From positions 24,360,052 through 24,424,051 of the forward strand of contig OZ038398.1 in NCBI GenBank assembly GCA_964036045.1: 64,000 nucleotides of DNA, read 5' to 3'. The DNA comes from Eutreptiella sp. 'Long Island Sound 2002'. Lineage: Eukaryota; Euglenozoa; Euglenophyceae; Eutreptiales; Eutreptiaceae. The position numbers and the translations under genes are program-made. Positions 1-12,282 of the stretch are shown one piece after another (position 1 is the stretch's first letter; every line of letters starts with the position of its first letter). Under the pieces are notes generated by a model. It was not told the DNA's origin and ran no database searches. It was given only the letters and a program-made list of their open reading frames with translations.

Positions 1-3000
1 TGGGGCTTTGAGAGATGGTCGTGGCCCCAGTATTGGGAGCAAGGATGGTCATGGCATGGCACAATGATTTGCAGTCCCCTCTGGACCCCCTGCCCCCCAG
101 CGCCCTCAACGCAGTTTCCGGGCAGGAAAAAAGATATTTACTGAGGAACAAATTTCTGGCGGCCGTTTTTGGTGCATAATTTTTGGGGGCCCCGCCCCAA
201 ACATTAACACTTGGTACACTTGTGTGCTGCAATCACTTCTGAACCTCGCAGTTGTAGCTGAGTGTGAAATTTCAGCATGACCCCCAACAACAACAACACC
301 CTCTTCACGCACAGCCACAGGGACGCTCGGTGGGTGCTTCCGCACCATGACAGACCCCCCACCCTCCTTGCACAACCGCTCCCTGGTCAGAACAGCAGGA
401 GGAGTTGTCTTTGCAACCCCTACACGCACACCGCGCAGGCTCTGAATGGACTGACGGGTTTCTGCAACGTTTGGGGCCATGAAGGCTGCTTCCTTGTTCT
501 GGGTGTCCATAAGCATCACCTTTTTTCTGTGATTTGGCGCTGGGGATGGTCCTCTAGGGACGCCACGACGGTGCCAGGCAACGGTGCTGAGCTGGAGCGC
601 AGGCGCTTTGTTATTCGGTCGCCAGCTCCGCCACCAGGGCCCCCCCTCGCCTGGTCCTCCGCCTGGTCTGATGCGCTTGTCAAAGCAGCAGGAGATGTTG
701 TTTCCGTCAATTTCAGTGCTTTTGTCGCTGCTCTCGCAAGGGAGAAGGGGGGGGGGGGTACTGTAGCAGCAATGAAACTCAGGAACTGGGGACGTTGAGA
801 CGCCAAGTGCAAACAGTGGGACTGACGTGCCGCACATCCCACCATCGTCTGACGGCATGTGGATCCTGCGCACGGGATAATATATGTTGTACTTTATCTG
901 CCACACAGAACCGGTCCGTCTGACCGAGCACTTATGAGGCACACATAAGTCTGAGCCAAAACAAAAACCAGAACAGTGGGACTGGCGTGCCATTCTGCGC
1001 GACCTGCACGGGTTTCAACAGACTCAAGCGAGCTTGATCAACAAAAGAGCGTCACTCAAAGCACAAACGGGGGATCGCGTGCGCTGTGGGCAAATTGAGC
1101 CGTTTTGGACCCCACACACCCCCGGTGCTGTGGCGCGGTTTGTGGAGGACCAAGGGACCCCGGCTCTCCCCCCCCCCCCCCCGTGTATAGCCCTCACAGT
1201 AGGCTACCATTGAGCCGGTTCCCTCATGCGGAACACTGGAGGATTCGTAAGTGCCTACCGCTCAACATAGCGTAGGCAGGCAGGCCCAAAACAACAGGTG
1301 TGCCAACAAAACAAGCTGAATGCACCGGAGAGGACGGGCGCGAGAGCCCCAACCGTCGTGTACATGGACGTCCTATGAGTGTTGCCATTTGCCGCTCGTA
1401 CCGACAGTGATGGGGCGAGCGGGGAATGACCGGGACGGGCATTGAGGATCCGATGTGCAATGGATGCGTGCAGCTGCAGGGAATGGCCGTAAACTGCAGT
1501 TTGCTCGTTTGCGAGAAACCGCTCGGAGGGTCGGAGGATGTCCGCATAACCTCCGAGTGTGGCCAAGGGTATGTGCAGCATCGCATTGTGTAATGTCTGT
1601 TGTCCTGTGCACTGTAGGGGTAGGCGCTGGTTGGTGGTTTTGAGGTTGGTTGAGGTAAAGTCACGCCAACAACGGGCGCAGTGCGCGGACTTTCCCACAG
1701 TACTGAACGTCGGTTGTGCTACATGCTGACCACCGAGCTTTTATGGAAACGCCCCACTCTGCGTGCCCACAAGCCCTCTTCAGGACTCTGTACCAAGCGC
1801 ATGACGGGAGGCTACAGGGGCACATGGCATGTATCTGCCCCAGTGGTGGAGATGAAGTGTATCCCAAAAACGGTAATTACTGTATCCAACTGTATCCCAA
1901 GCTCCAGAAGTGTGTATCCCATGCATGTCCCAACTTTTTTCTTCATTTGTAGTACGTGCTCAATTGCCCAGTGCCTCGTTCCCTTCCCCAAACACCATGA
2001 AGCAATTATCTTTGAAGCCACATCATACAGCTTCTGCTGCAAAGGGACAGGGTGCATGTTAATATAGCATTTATCTTGTGGAGGATGGCCAAGATCTCAT
2101 TCCTTTTTTCATGTATCTCCCGAGGTTCCAAAGTGTGTATCCAGTGATGTACCTCCACCTCTGGTCTGCCCACGGGCCCCTGTCAGAGCAACACCCAGAG
2201 AAGAAGTGCACACAGCTCATACACAGAAAGCAGCCCACGTGCCGCATCATCATCCGCAAAGATCAAACAAGTGCGTAATACCAGAAGCATTGATAACCTG
2301 TGGATGCTTTTCCAGCCTCGGGCCCCGCCTGCAGTCTGTACCTCATCCATAGGCCAGGAGCGTAGTAGCGGGGCTGAAGTTGACTGGCCTGGCACTGTCA
2401 GTTCTGCTGCACCGTGTGACATTGTTTTTAGGCGCAATGGCTGTTTGCATGCCAGATCGAGGGGGTTCCTTGAGGACTCCTTCCTTTCTTCTCACTGATC
2501 CTGACCACCACCACCTCTGCCCCCTCCCCTTGTGCACTGTCACGCTAGCCATTGACCCACGTAGGCAGGTGCAGTCAGCCTGCCAACCGCCGCCGTTGAT
2601 GGATAGTTAGTGTAGAAGCCCTAAAAGTTAAAGTTGGACACAGGATGGAAATGTGGGGTCAGTTTGCTGATCGGGAATGGGATTTGTTTCCTTTGCTCAC
2701 ACTCGAGGTGTCTGAAAAACGTGGTGTTGTTACGGTTGTTTTGTTCGTGCACGATCTTGTTGCATGTACGCTACCGTACGCATATACGCTACCTCTTCCC
2801 CATGTCAATGGACCCCCATGTCAATGAACCCCCCCCCCTTCGAAAGAAGAAACATGCCCCCCCCCCCCCCCCCCCCTAGTCAATGGACCTCCCCCCAGAA
2901 TTTTCACCAAATAGCACAAAAGTTGTTTTTTTTTGCCGGGTTTCACGGTTCTACATTGGGATGTGATGGGCAACACGACATTTTTGTGTTCATATGGAGG

Positions 3001-4272
3001 TATGAGTTGAGGTCTGGAGGTGCGTCAAAGCATTTTATGTCCAGTTGCGGCTGCCAATGTTGTGGTTGTCCGGGGCTACGGTGACAGGCACCTATATGCA
3101 AGCACTGCACCGACACATAAGCAAGACGACAACAGGTGAAAAAAGTGGGGGGGGGAACAGCAGTGGCCAATGTGAGCTCTACAGCCATCACAAAAAAGCA
3201 AGAGGTGCAAAGCATACGTTCAAAGCATGTTTGAAGCGATGGCACAGGGTAGGAAATGCTTGCCCAAGACTTTTTCTAGATTTTCAATGAGAATTTGCGT
3301 CAATGCACCCCCTATGTGCGCGTCAATGGACCCCCCCTCTCGAAAGAAGAAACATGGTCCAGGCCATTGACATTGGGGATGATAAGAAAAATGGAAGATT
3401 TGAGTTGGTTTTGAGACACGCACTCATCTAGAAAGGCTTGCAGAGGCGAGCAGAAGCACTATGTGAAAATGTCTATTCCCCGCCCGAGGCCAAGCGCCCA
3501 TGTACCACTAGGAAAATAATGGGACGAATCACGTCATCATTGGACTCACCCATGAGCGTGCCCCGGGGAAAAAGGACGTGCCACAGGTGAGATGATGGGG
3601 CCCAACCAGGGTCGTGGCAATCCAAGGTCGCAATGCGGGTATACTCAAGGTAGGAATATAAGTGGCTCCTTCTATGTCAACCACAACCTTGGGTGTGGTG
3701 GGGGGCTGCCTTTCACCCCATGACATTTGTTGCAAAGCACACAATGAGGGCATGAATCATGATGTGCAGCATTAAATGGTCACAACAACCAATGTGACAG
3801 AATTTGATTCGATGGTATGACCTTTGGGGCCCTCTTTGACCATTCCAGCCAACCACCTTATGCTAGGCAATCGCCTGTAGACAAGCATAGAGGCTGGCTA
3901 GAGGGAAAACGATGGTCAGACAGGAATCCCGTACTTAGACCAGGCCATGCTTAAGCGTGACCCATTGGCAAGTGGTTCTTGGAGAGGGCGGGCCCAGGGG
4001 GGAGCCTTAAGCGCAGTGCGCGCGCAGTGTGCGCGCAGTGCGCGCGCACTTTGAGATACTAGGGGCCCCTAGGGGCATCATGGTGACCCCTAGCGGAGGT
4101 TTTGACTTCTGATTTTGTTCCCCTTTGTTTGGGTGTGCCAAAGGTGATTGAGCAGATCTTGCGGTTCGGCAAGGGTAACCACTTACGAAGGGATGAGGAA
4201 AGTGTAATTATCCAGGATGGGCTTGATGGCCAACCGTTCTCTAAAGGCGGCAGTGAAGCGCCAACACTGTAG
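1..4272. other. Repeat-rich DNA without a supported gene
   Basis: Both strands carry many short open frames, but none has recognisable protein character. Visible structure includes a C15 tract at 1168-1182 and a C20 tract at 2857-2876. A short dispersed unit made of GTCAATGGACC followed by C runs and CGAAAGAAGAAACATG occurs near 2805-2895 and again at 3297-3357. Segments near 385-420 and 690-760 (GTTGTTTCC, then CTCGCAAGG) resemble 12420-12480 and 19655-19730, which suggests an old dispersed element. Confidence 0.5.
4011..4050. repeat. 11-bp-period GC-rich motif array, site 1
   Basis: About 3.5 units of an 11-bp repeat of the form GCGCGCAGTGT. The same motif recurs at about ten places in the window. 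This copy and the one at 4701-4733 bracket a 650-bp segment holding a weak open frame. Confidence 0.7.
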
Positions 4273-4695
4273 CCTGAGATTGACTGTTTGCGCCGTGAGA
4301 AAAGAGAGAGAGGGGCCAAGAAACAAGCAAAACATGCGCAGCACGTCCTAGAAAAGCGGCAACGCACACTGGATGCTTTTTGTGTTGCTGCGCCCCCTCG
4401 GGCCGATGTGGCTTCGCCCAGCTCCAGTCTCCCTCAACCCTCTCAGTCCTCGCAACCCCGTGTGGCTACACAATCTCAACCCCAATCCGATTCTAACCGC
4501 AAGGGAAAGGAGAGAGCCCCTTACTCACAACCAAAACCACCCATGTGGCACTGGGGCATCGTAAGGAACATGTGTGTGTTATGTGAAGGGAAGGTAGTTT
4601 GCAACTTTCTTGAGCTGGGGCAGTTTGGGTCACCTAATTCTCAGGGCGTTTCCAAGGGGTGTGCTTGGGGGCTCTTCAGGGGGAACATAGTCTAA
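4273..4695 (+). CDS. Uncertain open frame, basic then S/P/Q-rich
   Basis: This frame is open from just after a TAG at 4270-4272 to a stop at 4693-4695. It has no ATG near its start, so if real it is an exon or a gene fragment. It encodes a strongly basic, probably helical start (roughly residues 5-32), then QRTLDAFC, which loosely resembles a PCNA-interacting (PIP) box, then a Ser/Pro/Gln-rich stretch and a basic KGKER segment. Mobile-element proteins sometimes look like this, but I do not recognise a family. The frame lies exactly between two 11-bp motif arrays. It could equally be chance coding in repeat DNA. Confidence 0.25.
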   Translation, partial: PEIDCLRREKRERGAKKQAKHAQHVLEKRQRTLDAFCVAAPPRADVASPSSSLPQPSQSSQPRVATQSQPQSDSNRKGKERAPYSQPKPPMWHWGIVRNMCVLCEGKVVCNFLELGQFGSPNSQGVSKGCAWGLFRGNIV

Positions 4696-4700
4696 AAGTA

Positions 4701-4733
4701 GCGCGCAGTGCGCGTGCAGTGCGCGCGCAGTGC
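4701..4733. repeat. 11-bp-period GC-rich motif array, site 2
   Basis: Three units of GCGCGCAGTG type ending in TGCAAAG. An ATG in a strong context (GCCACCATG) lies about 80 bp downstream at 4814, but it opens only a 34-codon frame. Confidence 0.7.
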
Positions 4734-5217
4734 AAAGATTCCCCCATGGGGCAGGAATTCAGGGTTTTGTCTGTTTTTCATCTTCCAACCTAACCCTCTT
4801 TGCTCGTGCCACCATGCGGAATGCACAGGTTCGCCATAAGGCACGCCCGGGGGCAACACTGGGAATGCCGACATCTGCGGTGCAGAAGGATTGTTCACGG
4901 CACACTTGCTCAGTCGTGTAGCAGCCGGCCGATTGTAATCATTGGAGTGCGGAAATATGAGGCAATCTTTGCGGATCCTAAGATGCGTCGCTTGGCATCG
5001 ATTGTCACACATCTCCAAATTGTGCCCCTAGTTTTGCCTTTAGATTTAGCACCCCATGAGGGCCGGAACCTGTAACAATGGGTGGCCCGGATGCATTTTA
5101 GTCTGGTGGGGTAACACCAGCCACAGGGGGAGAGTGGAGCTGGATGTTTTTGGTGGTGTGGGGCCCAGGGCCCTGGTGCCCCGCCCCTTGCCTGGCGCTA
5201 GCGCGGCCTTGTCTAAG

Positions 5218-5247
5218 CCCAACGCGGCTCCGCGTTGCCGCGTTGGG
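5218..5247. repeat. Short palindrome CCCAACGCGG/CCGCGTTGGG
   Basis: Two 10-bp arms enclose a 10-nt spacer within a cluster of GCGCGGCTACGCCGCG-type palindromes. The upstream CCTTGTCTAAGC is also found in the foldback element near 13981. Confidence 0.5.
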
Positions 5248-5846
5248 CAATTTGTGGGCGCGGCTACGCCGCGTTTCTGGAACCGATGAACAGTGTTTTC
5301 CTGCCGGTGGGATACCGGGGGTGACGGCCGTCGTCAGATTATGGCTAAGCCCAGCACCCCCGGCTGATTCTAGCCGCAGCTTTCATGGTCAAGAATGCAG
5401 CACAACATATTTGGCACATGGAAATGGAAATTCTGTTTTGTGTTAATCCGATGTTCAGCAAATGTGGTTTTCATGGGCCCAAACCCGTCCCCAAGAATGT
5501 TGTGTGCGATCCAATACAGTGCTCGTTGTGTCCGTCAGTATTCAAGAAGAAGGAAGAATCAAGCGCTTCCCGAAAAGACAGTACCTAAAATGCCCTCCAG
5601 CAACCAGATTTTGCATGACGCGTGCGCCTTCCAACCGATTTATACCCGCCAGAAGTTGCCTCAATTTTGTCAACCGCCAGTACACCGCTCTTTTCAGTAC
5701 CCTCGAAAGCCCCCTTTAGCCCTCTTTCCCCCCCCCCAAGTACATCGCTGCCCCGCACCTCCTGCTCTGTTCGAATGATTCCTTGTCGAAGCCTTTTCCT
5801 CTTTTTCACAGAGACCTGCGCGGTAGTCTTGTCTGTTTCTCCCAAA

Positions 5847-6119
5847 ATGGCGTCAAACCAGCCCCAGGCAGACCCATCCGCAGGCGCTGCTCCAAAGCCC
5901 AAGCCAAAGAATCCGATGTACAAGACGGCCAATTCCGAATACGGGAAAAACGTGGAGCAGGGCCAGGCCCCATACACGTGGCATGGGAAGGAGGGCAAGT
6001 TCACGCAGGAGTTCACGGGCGCCTACCAGAACTGCGGCCTGAATACCGATTTGAACAAGTCCAAAGTGGGAGCCAACCCTCAGTTCGGGGCCAACCCGTA
6101 CGAGAACCCCTCGATTTAG
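5847..6119 (+). CDS. Piercer of microtubule wall (PIERCE1/2)-like axonemal protein
   Basis: Encodes a single-exon 90-aa protein. After a short Pro/Lys/Ala-rich start, residues 22-75 carry the Piercer pattern: NPMYKTANSEYG, a W/F-HGK-x-x-KF segment, and a GLNTDLNKSKV segment matching the conserved N-[TV]-x-L-[DE]-[KR]-S-x-V block. Family members are microtubule inner proteins of ciliary doublets (human C9orf116 and C15orf65) and bind the inside of the A-tubule wall. The ATG at 5847 is preceded by CCCAAA and followed by G, a good context. The frame is open upstream to 5622, but homology begins only after this ATG. A pyrimidine tract ending in CACAG at 5811 lies 35 nt upstream, suggesting a spliced 5' UTR. 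The gene stands alone. The family call is strong; the paralogue is not resolved. Confidence 0.8.
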   Translation: MASNQPQADPSAGAAPKPKPKNPMYKTANSEYGKNVEQGQAPYTWHGKEGKFTQEFTGAYQNCGLNTDLNKSKVGANPQFGANPYENPSI

Positions 6120-8056
6120 TGCTGCACGTGCCAGGGCGGCATTGTGCCATGTGTACAGCATCTCTGCTGCAGATTTTGAGCATATTTCGGCAACACTGTC
6201 CATAAGGACAAATTTTTGTTTTGTTTCTTTGAAAGGCCACCCTTAAGGACAACCCTAGGGCTGCCTGCCGGCCGTCAACTGCCATTTTCCGGCGGTTAAG
6301 CGGCAACCGGCAACTGTCCGGCAGCACCCGGCGGTGACAGGCCAAAGTTTCTGGGGGAATGATGACTTCACGTGACGGGCGGTCCTGGGTCTGAGGATAG
6401 GCACTCACCAGAACAAGTCGCGCCGGCAGCGGTCCTTTGCCAGGGACCGTTGCAAGGGTTCGGTTCGTCTCGAATGAAGACGGATCACGCCTGACCTGGT
6501 GGACGCTCGTGCCAAGTCTGCTTCCAAGCATGTCCCTCTGCGCCACAGCCATCGGCTGTCTTCCTGATGTTTGTGGCGTCAAGTTTTTGGGCCACAGACG
6601 TCGTATAGCGGAGACCGCCGGGTGTAGCAGTTGACTGGTGGCGATGCCCAGGGGCTTGCTCACAAAGAAAGCTGGAGGCTCTGGCAGGGCTGAGGCCAGG
6701 GACCTCTGCCTCTCCGAAGGGGGAGTAGGGGTGGCTGGCAGGCGTTCAATGGGGGCATTTCAGGGGGCATGCACTTGAAAGGGAGATTCCTTGGCAGTGG
6801 TATGGCAACCGAGGGACAAAGTATGGATCTGCCTTGCTGGACTGGAGGGGCCCACGGGGCAAGTGCCTGGCACAGTGCACGCGTGGTGCGACTACCCAGG
6901 TTGGGGGCATTAGTTGTTTGCGACATTCCTTTATGCGCCAGCAGCGGTAGTAGACGAGAGGGTGGATTTGTTGCATTAGCATGCAAAATCCAACAAAGTG
7001 GATTCCCTCCATTCAGCCATGTGTTGGACAAATGGATAAATATTTATGAATGGCACTGCCCAAGCCACTAGAGGGGGATTGTTGTGTGGGTCCATTATCA
7101 TGACAAAGTCATGCTCACCACATGTTGATCTGCAGAAGAACTTCTCTCAGGGCGGCCAAGACACTCCAATCCCGTATCAACGTGTGAAATTTCTGAGCAG
7201 AGGCACGCCCATTTCAGGGGCAGTCAGCAGCGCATGCCACCACCCACACAGGGGACTATTATGTGTGTGGTTTCAACATCAGCCACCGCCAAGTCAAACC
7301 AATTCTTTGCCATATTTATTCGAGACTGTGCTTTGTCATGATTGCACGCCAGACACTGATGGAAGTGGCAACAGAGGCGCATATGTTACGCAGCAGGGCC
7401 GTCATTAATGACTCAGTTTTTCTCTAGTTTTCGGGCTATTAGCGGTTACTGGCCAACCATGAGCGATTACCAGGCAATTACCAGCGGTTGCCTTGCCGAT
7501 CAACCGCTGTTAGTTGACCACTGAATGTTGAGGAATGCGGTTGCACGTAGTCAGGAAGCACTTCACCATAAAAAAGAGCCTCATTGGCTACCATGACTGT
7601 GCGCCACATGCAGAGATAGAGGTCCCAATGCAGCACTCGATATGCCAAAAGTTCTAGTGGGAAACCTTACAGGCCATCTTGATGCTGTTTTGGCTATGCT
7701 GACAAAACAATGCTCAGCTAACGATCTAGCAGTTCCGTGGGAATATTCGCCTGAAGAGTTGTGTGTTGTGCTCGTGCAGTGCCCGCGCAGTGCAGTTGCC
7801 CTGCTCCCTTGAGATGCTCCAAGACCTTGGGGCTAGGCATCAACGCTCCCCATGTTGTGTGTTTTGCAATGTGTGCCACTTCCGCGGGTCGCACATTGCA
7901 AACGAGCAAGGCCCACCACGCGTGACAGGGTTTTGGACGGGGGCATTGCGCAGTGCAATGCATTTTAGTGTGCGGGTTGCATTTCCTTGTGACAAATCCG
8001 GCTTCCGTTCCTCTTTGCAACCTGAGACTTAAGACTGAGTTGTGCGTTGAATGAGT

Positions 8057-8059
<3 letters not shown>

Positions 8060-8101
<42 letters not shown>
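8060..8101. repeat. (GA)n microsatellite
   Basis: About 20 uninterrupted GA units. Confidence 0.95.
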
Positions 8102-8104
<3 letters not shown>

Positions 8105-9544
8105 GGACAATAAAGTGGATGTTTCTCATATGTTCTGCATGTTGCATGAAATTTCTTGTCACCTCTGACCTGAGGGCCACTTCACGGCAGTGCATTGGCT
8201 GCATTCCGTCCTGCTGCGGTCTGTTGGGCAGAAACACCACAAAGCGCCCCGCGACTGCTTGTCGTGCAGTGGATGCAGTGGTGCCAGCCACACCCAAACA
8301 CGGCTCAGAGTTCAATGGTGTGTCTTAATTTGCAGCTTTTGCCTGATCACTCGCTGAGGCTGTGCGATGCCGTGATCCGGCCTTGAGGGGGGGCTGCAAA
8401 ATCCCACGACTGGGCACTGGATTCTGCCCTCGAGGCATATCTTTCTTTGGGCTGCACATTTGGGATCAGCACCCTGCGGGGCTTTCCAATGTCTGTCGGA
8501 ACTCTGCTTGAGCACAGGGGCAAGCCCCCGTGTGCAGGCACAAAACGGTCAAGGCAGCCCCCCCGACCTCGAGCACCAAAGGCAGATCACACGATTGCCC
8601 TGCACGTTACCCAACCAGCCTTTATGGACCCGGCAGGCCGCCCAATTTCTTGCCCACCTGCACCATCCGGTCCATTATTGCACTGTTTTGCACGTGTTGT
8701 ACTCTAATCTGGTCAACCTCCATTTGCACCTCCTCAATGATGTGTTGCTCTGCACACGGATGCATGTCCCATGCTCCCCATCTCTAAGCAGCTGGGCCCA
8801 CGCCCCTACCAACCTGTAAAGCGGTGCTGCGGCCCGGCGCAAGCGGATGACGAGGCACTTGGGTTTAGGCAGACTCCTGCACTTGCAGCAAACCACCCGC
8901 CTCCTCCAATGCCCAACAACAAAGTTGGATGATTGTGGCCATGACCGGCAAACCAGTGCCTTGTCCTGGCGGTGATTTTTAAGTTGCTTCATGGCGACCC
9001 GACAAAGTTGAGCGTAGTTTGGACCACGTTGAATGTGAACACTTTGGAGCAGCGGAGGAAGGATACCAGCTTGCCCAGGAGCGGGCAGGCTAAAAATAGC
9101 AGCATTCAACCAAAATCCAACAACAAGGTTTCAAAAAAGGGCTGCAATTTGGCTCCTCATTCCCAAATGGTAACACATGCAAGTGATATTCCCATCCTTC
9201 GATTCGTGTGTTTGTGTACTTCTGTACACTTCCTTTTTGCGAATTTCATGCAAAATTCGCTCGAAGTTCACCAACACCTCACACTCATTCAGAGCCTGCC
9301 AGCAATTGCTTAGCGGGCGCTTGGTTGAATAGACACCTCGAGGTGTATGCTCAAGATATATGTAGGTATATGCTAAAACGTTTTGGGCAAAACATTCAAA
9401 AGCCATACTCAGTTTACTAGGCATTCAAAAGGGATATTACGGACCTGTCACACTGGGTACACACCTTTTTGCATGCCAAAAATGCCTGTAAAATGTGCCT
9501 GCACTTGGGTTGTATTTGGCGAAGATTTTGTTTGCAAAAGGGGG

Positions 9545-9573
9545 CGTACCGTGCGCTGTGCGCGCGCCGTGCG
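9545..9573. repeat. 11-bp-period GC-rich motif array
   Basis: CGTACCGTGCGCTGTGCGCG followed by CGCCGTGCGAAAAG, with the same period and the same trailing A-rich GAAAAG as other sites. Confidence 0.6.
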
Positions 9574-10656
9574 AAAAGTTGGCTGTTCTCCACCACCGGG
9601 AGTTCGGTAAGTTCAGAAGATTGAAAGGACGTCATTGAATGGCTGCTGCAGTGGACGGGGCTATAGGGGGCAGAATTTAGGTCCCTGGGACCCATGGCAA
9701 GCATCAGATGTTTGAATTTTTGAGTTTTGAATTGATTGTGCATGATTCCGCAGGTGGGTGGTTTTCAGGGTTGTTACCTGGATAATCACCGTAATAATTG
9801 GCACCACCAACGAGAGTTGGGCCAGACCTGCCCCCACATAAATAGGGCTGTTGAGAGGGTAGTCGGGGGTGATGGCTGTAAGTATGGCAGTTTGGAGGCT
9901 TTCCAGGTGAGTATGTTGCAATAATAGCTCAGAGTGCAAGGATCTTCCATAGCCCAAATCAGCACCTTGACCAGATGCCAAAGAAAACAATCGAGCGCTC
10001 GAAGATACTCTGTTAATGATCTTTGCAGACAATCTGGTGTGTACAGGGGAGGCGCATCACCACCGGATCCCTTGTCTCTAATGAACACCCCACCATGGCC
10101 CCACTTCACAGTCCAGCACACTCCGGACAATTGAAGCCCCCACCAGACCAGGTAAGGTGTTGATGTGCAATAACTTGGGGCCACAAGCAACTTGCTCATA
10201 ACACAAGCTGGAAGGGTGAAATGAAATGCAGCAAACCATCTGTGCTCATGTGCTTTGCTGGCCGAGCAGTGTACCTTGGACCCAAGTGTGATGCATTGGG
10301 GGAGCGTTAGCACGCCGGGCGTGCACCGGGCATCTTTTGGGGCCCATTCGCCACCATGACCATTTTCGACTCCCTCCCTATTTTGCCTCACTCCGTATCC
10401 ACACCAAACAATCCACAAGTTGAGTGGCCCCTTGAGTTGGGGATGTGGACTCACAATCCACAAATTGGTGTGGCCCTTGACTTTTGGGATGTGGACTCAT
10501 CATCTGGCATGGCGGCCCTGATCAGTTGCTACAATCCATGCCTGATTTGTTGCATTTCACGCAATTTTGCATTCGGAGGCATGTCAGTCACCCTCCTTAT
10601 GGACCATGGGACCATGTCCCGCCTCATGTTTTGACGACAAAAACAACTCAGCTGCC

Positions 10657-10788
10657 ATGCAAAATGAGGGAGAGGATGCAGCAGAGGTGTGTGCTTTGTG
10701 TTGTGAAAAGCACTCCACTATCACAGTTTGTGGTGAGTGCAAGGAGCATTATTGTGCTGAATGTATGGACACCCACACTTGTACTTAG
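10657..10788 (+). CDS. Short B-box-like zinc-finger ORF (possible exon)
   Basis: This 43-aa frame starts at the ATG at 10657 and is open upstream to 10567. After an acidic start it reads C-x2-C-C-E-K-H, then C-x2-C-x4-C-x2-C-x4-H-x-C. From the second cysteine pair this fits the B-box spacing C-x2-H-x5-C-x2-C-x4-C-x2-C-x4-H, a zinc-binding module found in TRIM-like and scaffold proteins. It ends at TAG two residues after the finger, so it is either a micro-protein, an exon cut by a splice site I cannot place (a GTATGG lies inside the last finger), or a relic. No neighbouring exon was found. The zinc-binding pattern is seen directly; function is not inferable. Confidence 0.35.
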   Translation: MQNEGEDAAEVCALCCEKHSTITVCGECKEHYCAECMDTHTCT

Positions 10789-11550
10789 GGATAGGACGTG
10801 CATGGGTGTTGAATTCAGCTATTTTACCGTATGCAGGGTGCTTTGTAGGGAAAGTTGTGGTTTACTCGGGTCCACTTGCGGGGCTTCTCTTGGGGAGGGT
10901 GAGTCCGGGGGTTAAAGTTGGGATTGTTAATTCAAAAGTAGCGTGGCAGGCACGCGCCTGGCAAACACTCCCTCCCCCATGAAGCCCCTTGCTCCTTTTT
11001 GTCATTCTTCATGGCGCTGTTGTAAAGCCCAAAGTTTCTGTTTCTCTACACTGCTCCACTGCATTGGCCACCGGGCGACTCTGGGCTCTCGCCCGCACCT
11101 CGTTGGAGCCCCATACAGAGGTACGGTAAGTCTGGCAGGGTTCAGAAGGCACCGCTGCTGCAGTGGTAGTCTCCCTTTCTGTGCATGGCCCCATTGCACG
11201 GGAAGGGGTGGGGGCAGGCGGGGGGGACAGGGCCGCCACAAATGGTACAAGCTCCCTAAGTGCATTTTCCATGACCATCATTCGTCCAGTATTCCGCACA
11301 AGATGACATGTTGGAGCCCATTGTACTGGTAAAGAGGGAAGGGCTGGGGCATGTCTGTGAACAGTTGTTGCCACTGATAACCTCCCCCTTTTTCAAAAAC
11401 AACGCCCCTGTCAGAATAACACAAAGTGATGTTTCCACGGCTTTGGGAACCATGGAATTTGGTGGTCTTTTTTGCTAGTTGTCCGTGAAGTTCAAGTTTT
11501 GCCTGTGATTTGTGGATGCTGATTACTGTCCTGCCACTTAGAGGGAGTTG

Positions 11551-11584
11551 CACGCACCGTGTGCGCACCGTGCGCGCACCGTGC
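11551..11584. repeat. 11-bp-period GC-rich motif array
   Basis: Three units of GCGCACCGTGC ending in AAAG, 63 bp upstream of the ATG at 11647. A second array lies at 12261-12282. Confidence 0.75.
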
Positions 11585-11646
11585 AAAGTTTCGATAGATT
11601 CATTGTCACAGGCAGTGTTTCTCCCCCATTGCAGCTCAGATTTATC

Positions 11647-11934
11647 ATGTCTTTGTCCTGGGTCACCCCTGGTACGGATGTCTTCTACAATCGCGCAAGT
11701 ACGGGTGATCGAGTCCCGGCAATTGTGTTGGGTTCTTCACCGCAGCCCGGGGACTTTTTGCGGATCCAATATGAAGTTGGTGGCAAAGTAGTTGTTCATG
11801 AGGCCGCTGCACTTCACCGCATTGAGTTCCATATCAGGAGCCCCTCCCCATCACCCTCATTATCTCCACCACAACGCCATGAGGACAATTCAGGTGGACC
11901 TATTGCTGAAGACATATGGCAACCATCAGACTAA
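11647..11934 (+). CDS. Candidate 95-aa ORF, barrel-like N-terminus
   Basis: A 95-aa frame beginning MSLSWVTPGTDVFYN. Residues 8-60 alternate hydrophobic and polar residues, with a GDFLRIQYEVGGKVVV segment, as in small Tudor/Agenet/SH3-type barrels. No specific family is recognised. Residues 61-95 are a low-complexity S/P tail and an acidic end. CCCCCATTGCAG at 11634 looks like a 3' splice site 12 nt before the ATG. The last codons and the stop lie inside the first unit of an 84-bp tandem repeat, so the C-terminus may be repeat-derived. Codon use and barrel-like patterning argue for coding; the flanking repeats argue for a mobile-element fragment. Confidence 0.4.
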   Translation: MSLSWVTPGTDVFYNRASTGDRVPAIVLGSSPQPGDFLRIQYEVGGKVVVHEAAALHRIEFHIRSPSPSPSLSPPQRHEDNSGGPIAEDIWQPSD

Positions 11935-12100
11935 AAAAAAAAAAATTCATGGTGTACCAGCAGGGGCCAACAGGGGCAGAATTAGGGACACTGGGACATA
12001 TGGCAACCATCAGACTAAAAAAGAAAAATTCCTGGTGTACCAGCAGGGGCCAACAGGGGCAGAATTAGGGACACTTGGACGTATGAAAACCATTAGACCC
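11911..12100. repeat. 84-bp tandem repeat, about 2.2 units
   Basis: Units begin GACATATGGCAACCATCAGA at 11911 and 11995, with a diverged third start at 12078. Each contains GTACCAGCAGGGGCCAACAG and an A run of varying length. A related sequence occurs at 9655-9705. Confidence 0.9.
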
Positions 12101-12260
12101 ACCAGGAAGTAACAAAAAAAGCCCTGCAAGGCAGAAAGAAACACCAGATATCACCCAAAGGCCTTTGGTGACCATCCACAAGCATTTGGGAACACCCGCC
12201 AGAGTGGTTTGTTGTGGGCCTCTCCACTGGGTAAAATCCCCGGAAACACCGGAAAAGGCC

Positions 12261-12282
12261 CGCACCGTGCGCGCACCGTGCG
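12261..12282. repeat. 11-bp-period GC-rich motif array
   Basis: Two perfect units of GCACCGTGCGC about 390 bp upstream of the acyltransferase start codon. Confidence 0.7.

Larger units (their letters stand above)
6120..10656. other. Intergenic, no supported gene
   Basis: Contains degenerate AACCGC/GCGGTT clusters (6255-6340, 7430-7525), a GA microsatellite, two 11-bp motif arrays (7769-7794, 9545-9573), and a stretch at 9655-9705 that resembles the 84-bp unit repeated at 11911-12100. None of the short open frames shows protein-family character. Confidence 0.5.

Noticed and set aside
106..993. 295-codon minus-strand frame at the left end
   Set aside because: Low-complexity, overlapped by plus frames, and lying in dispersed-repeat DNA.
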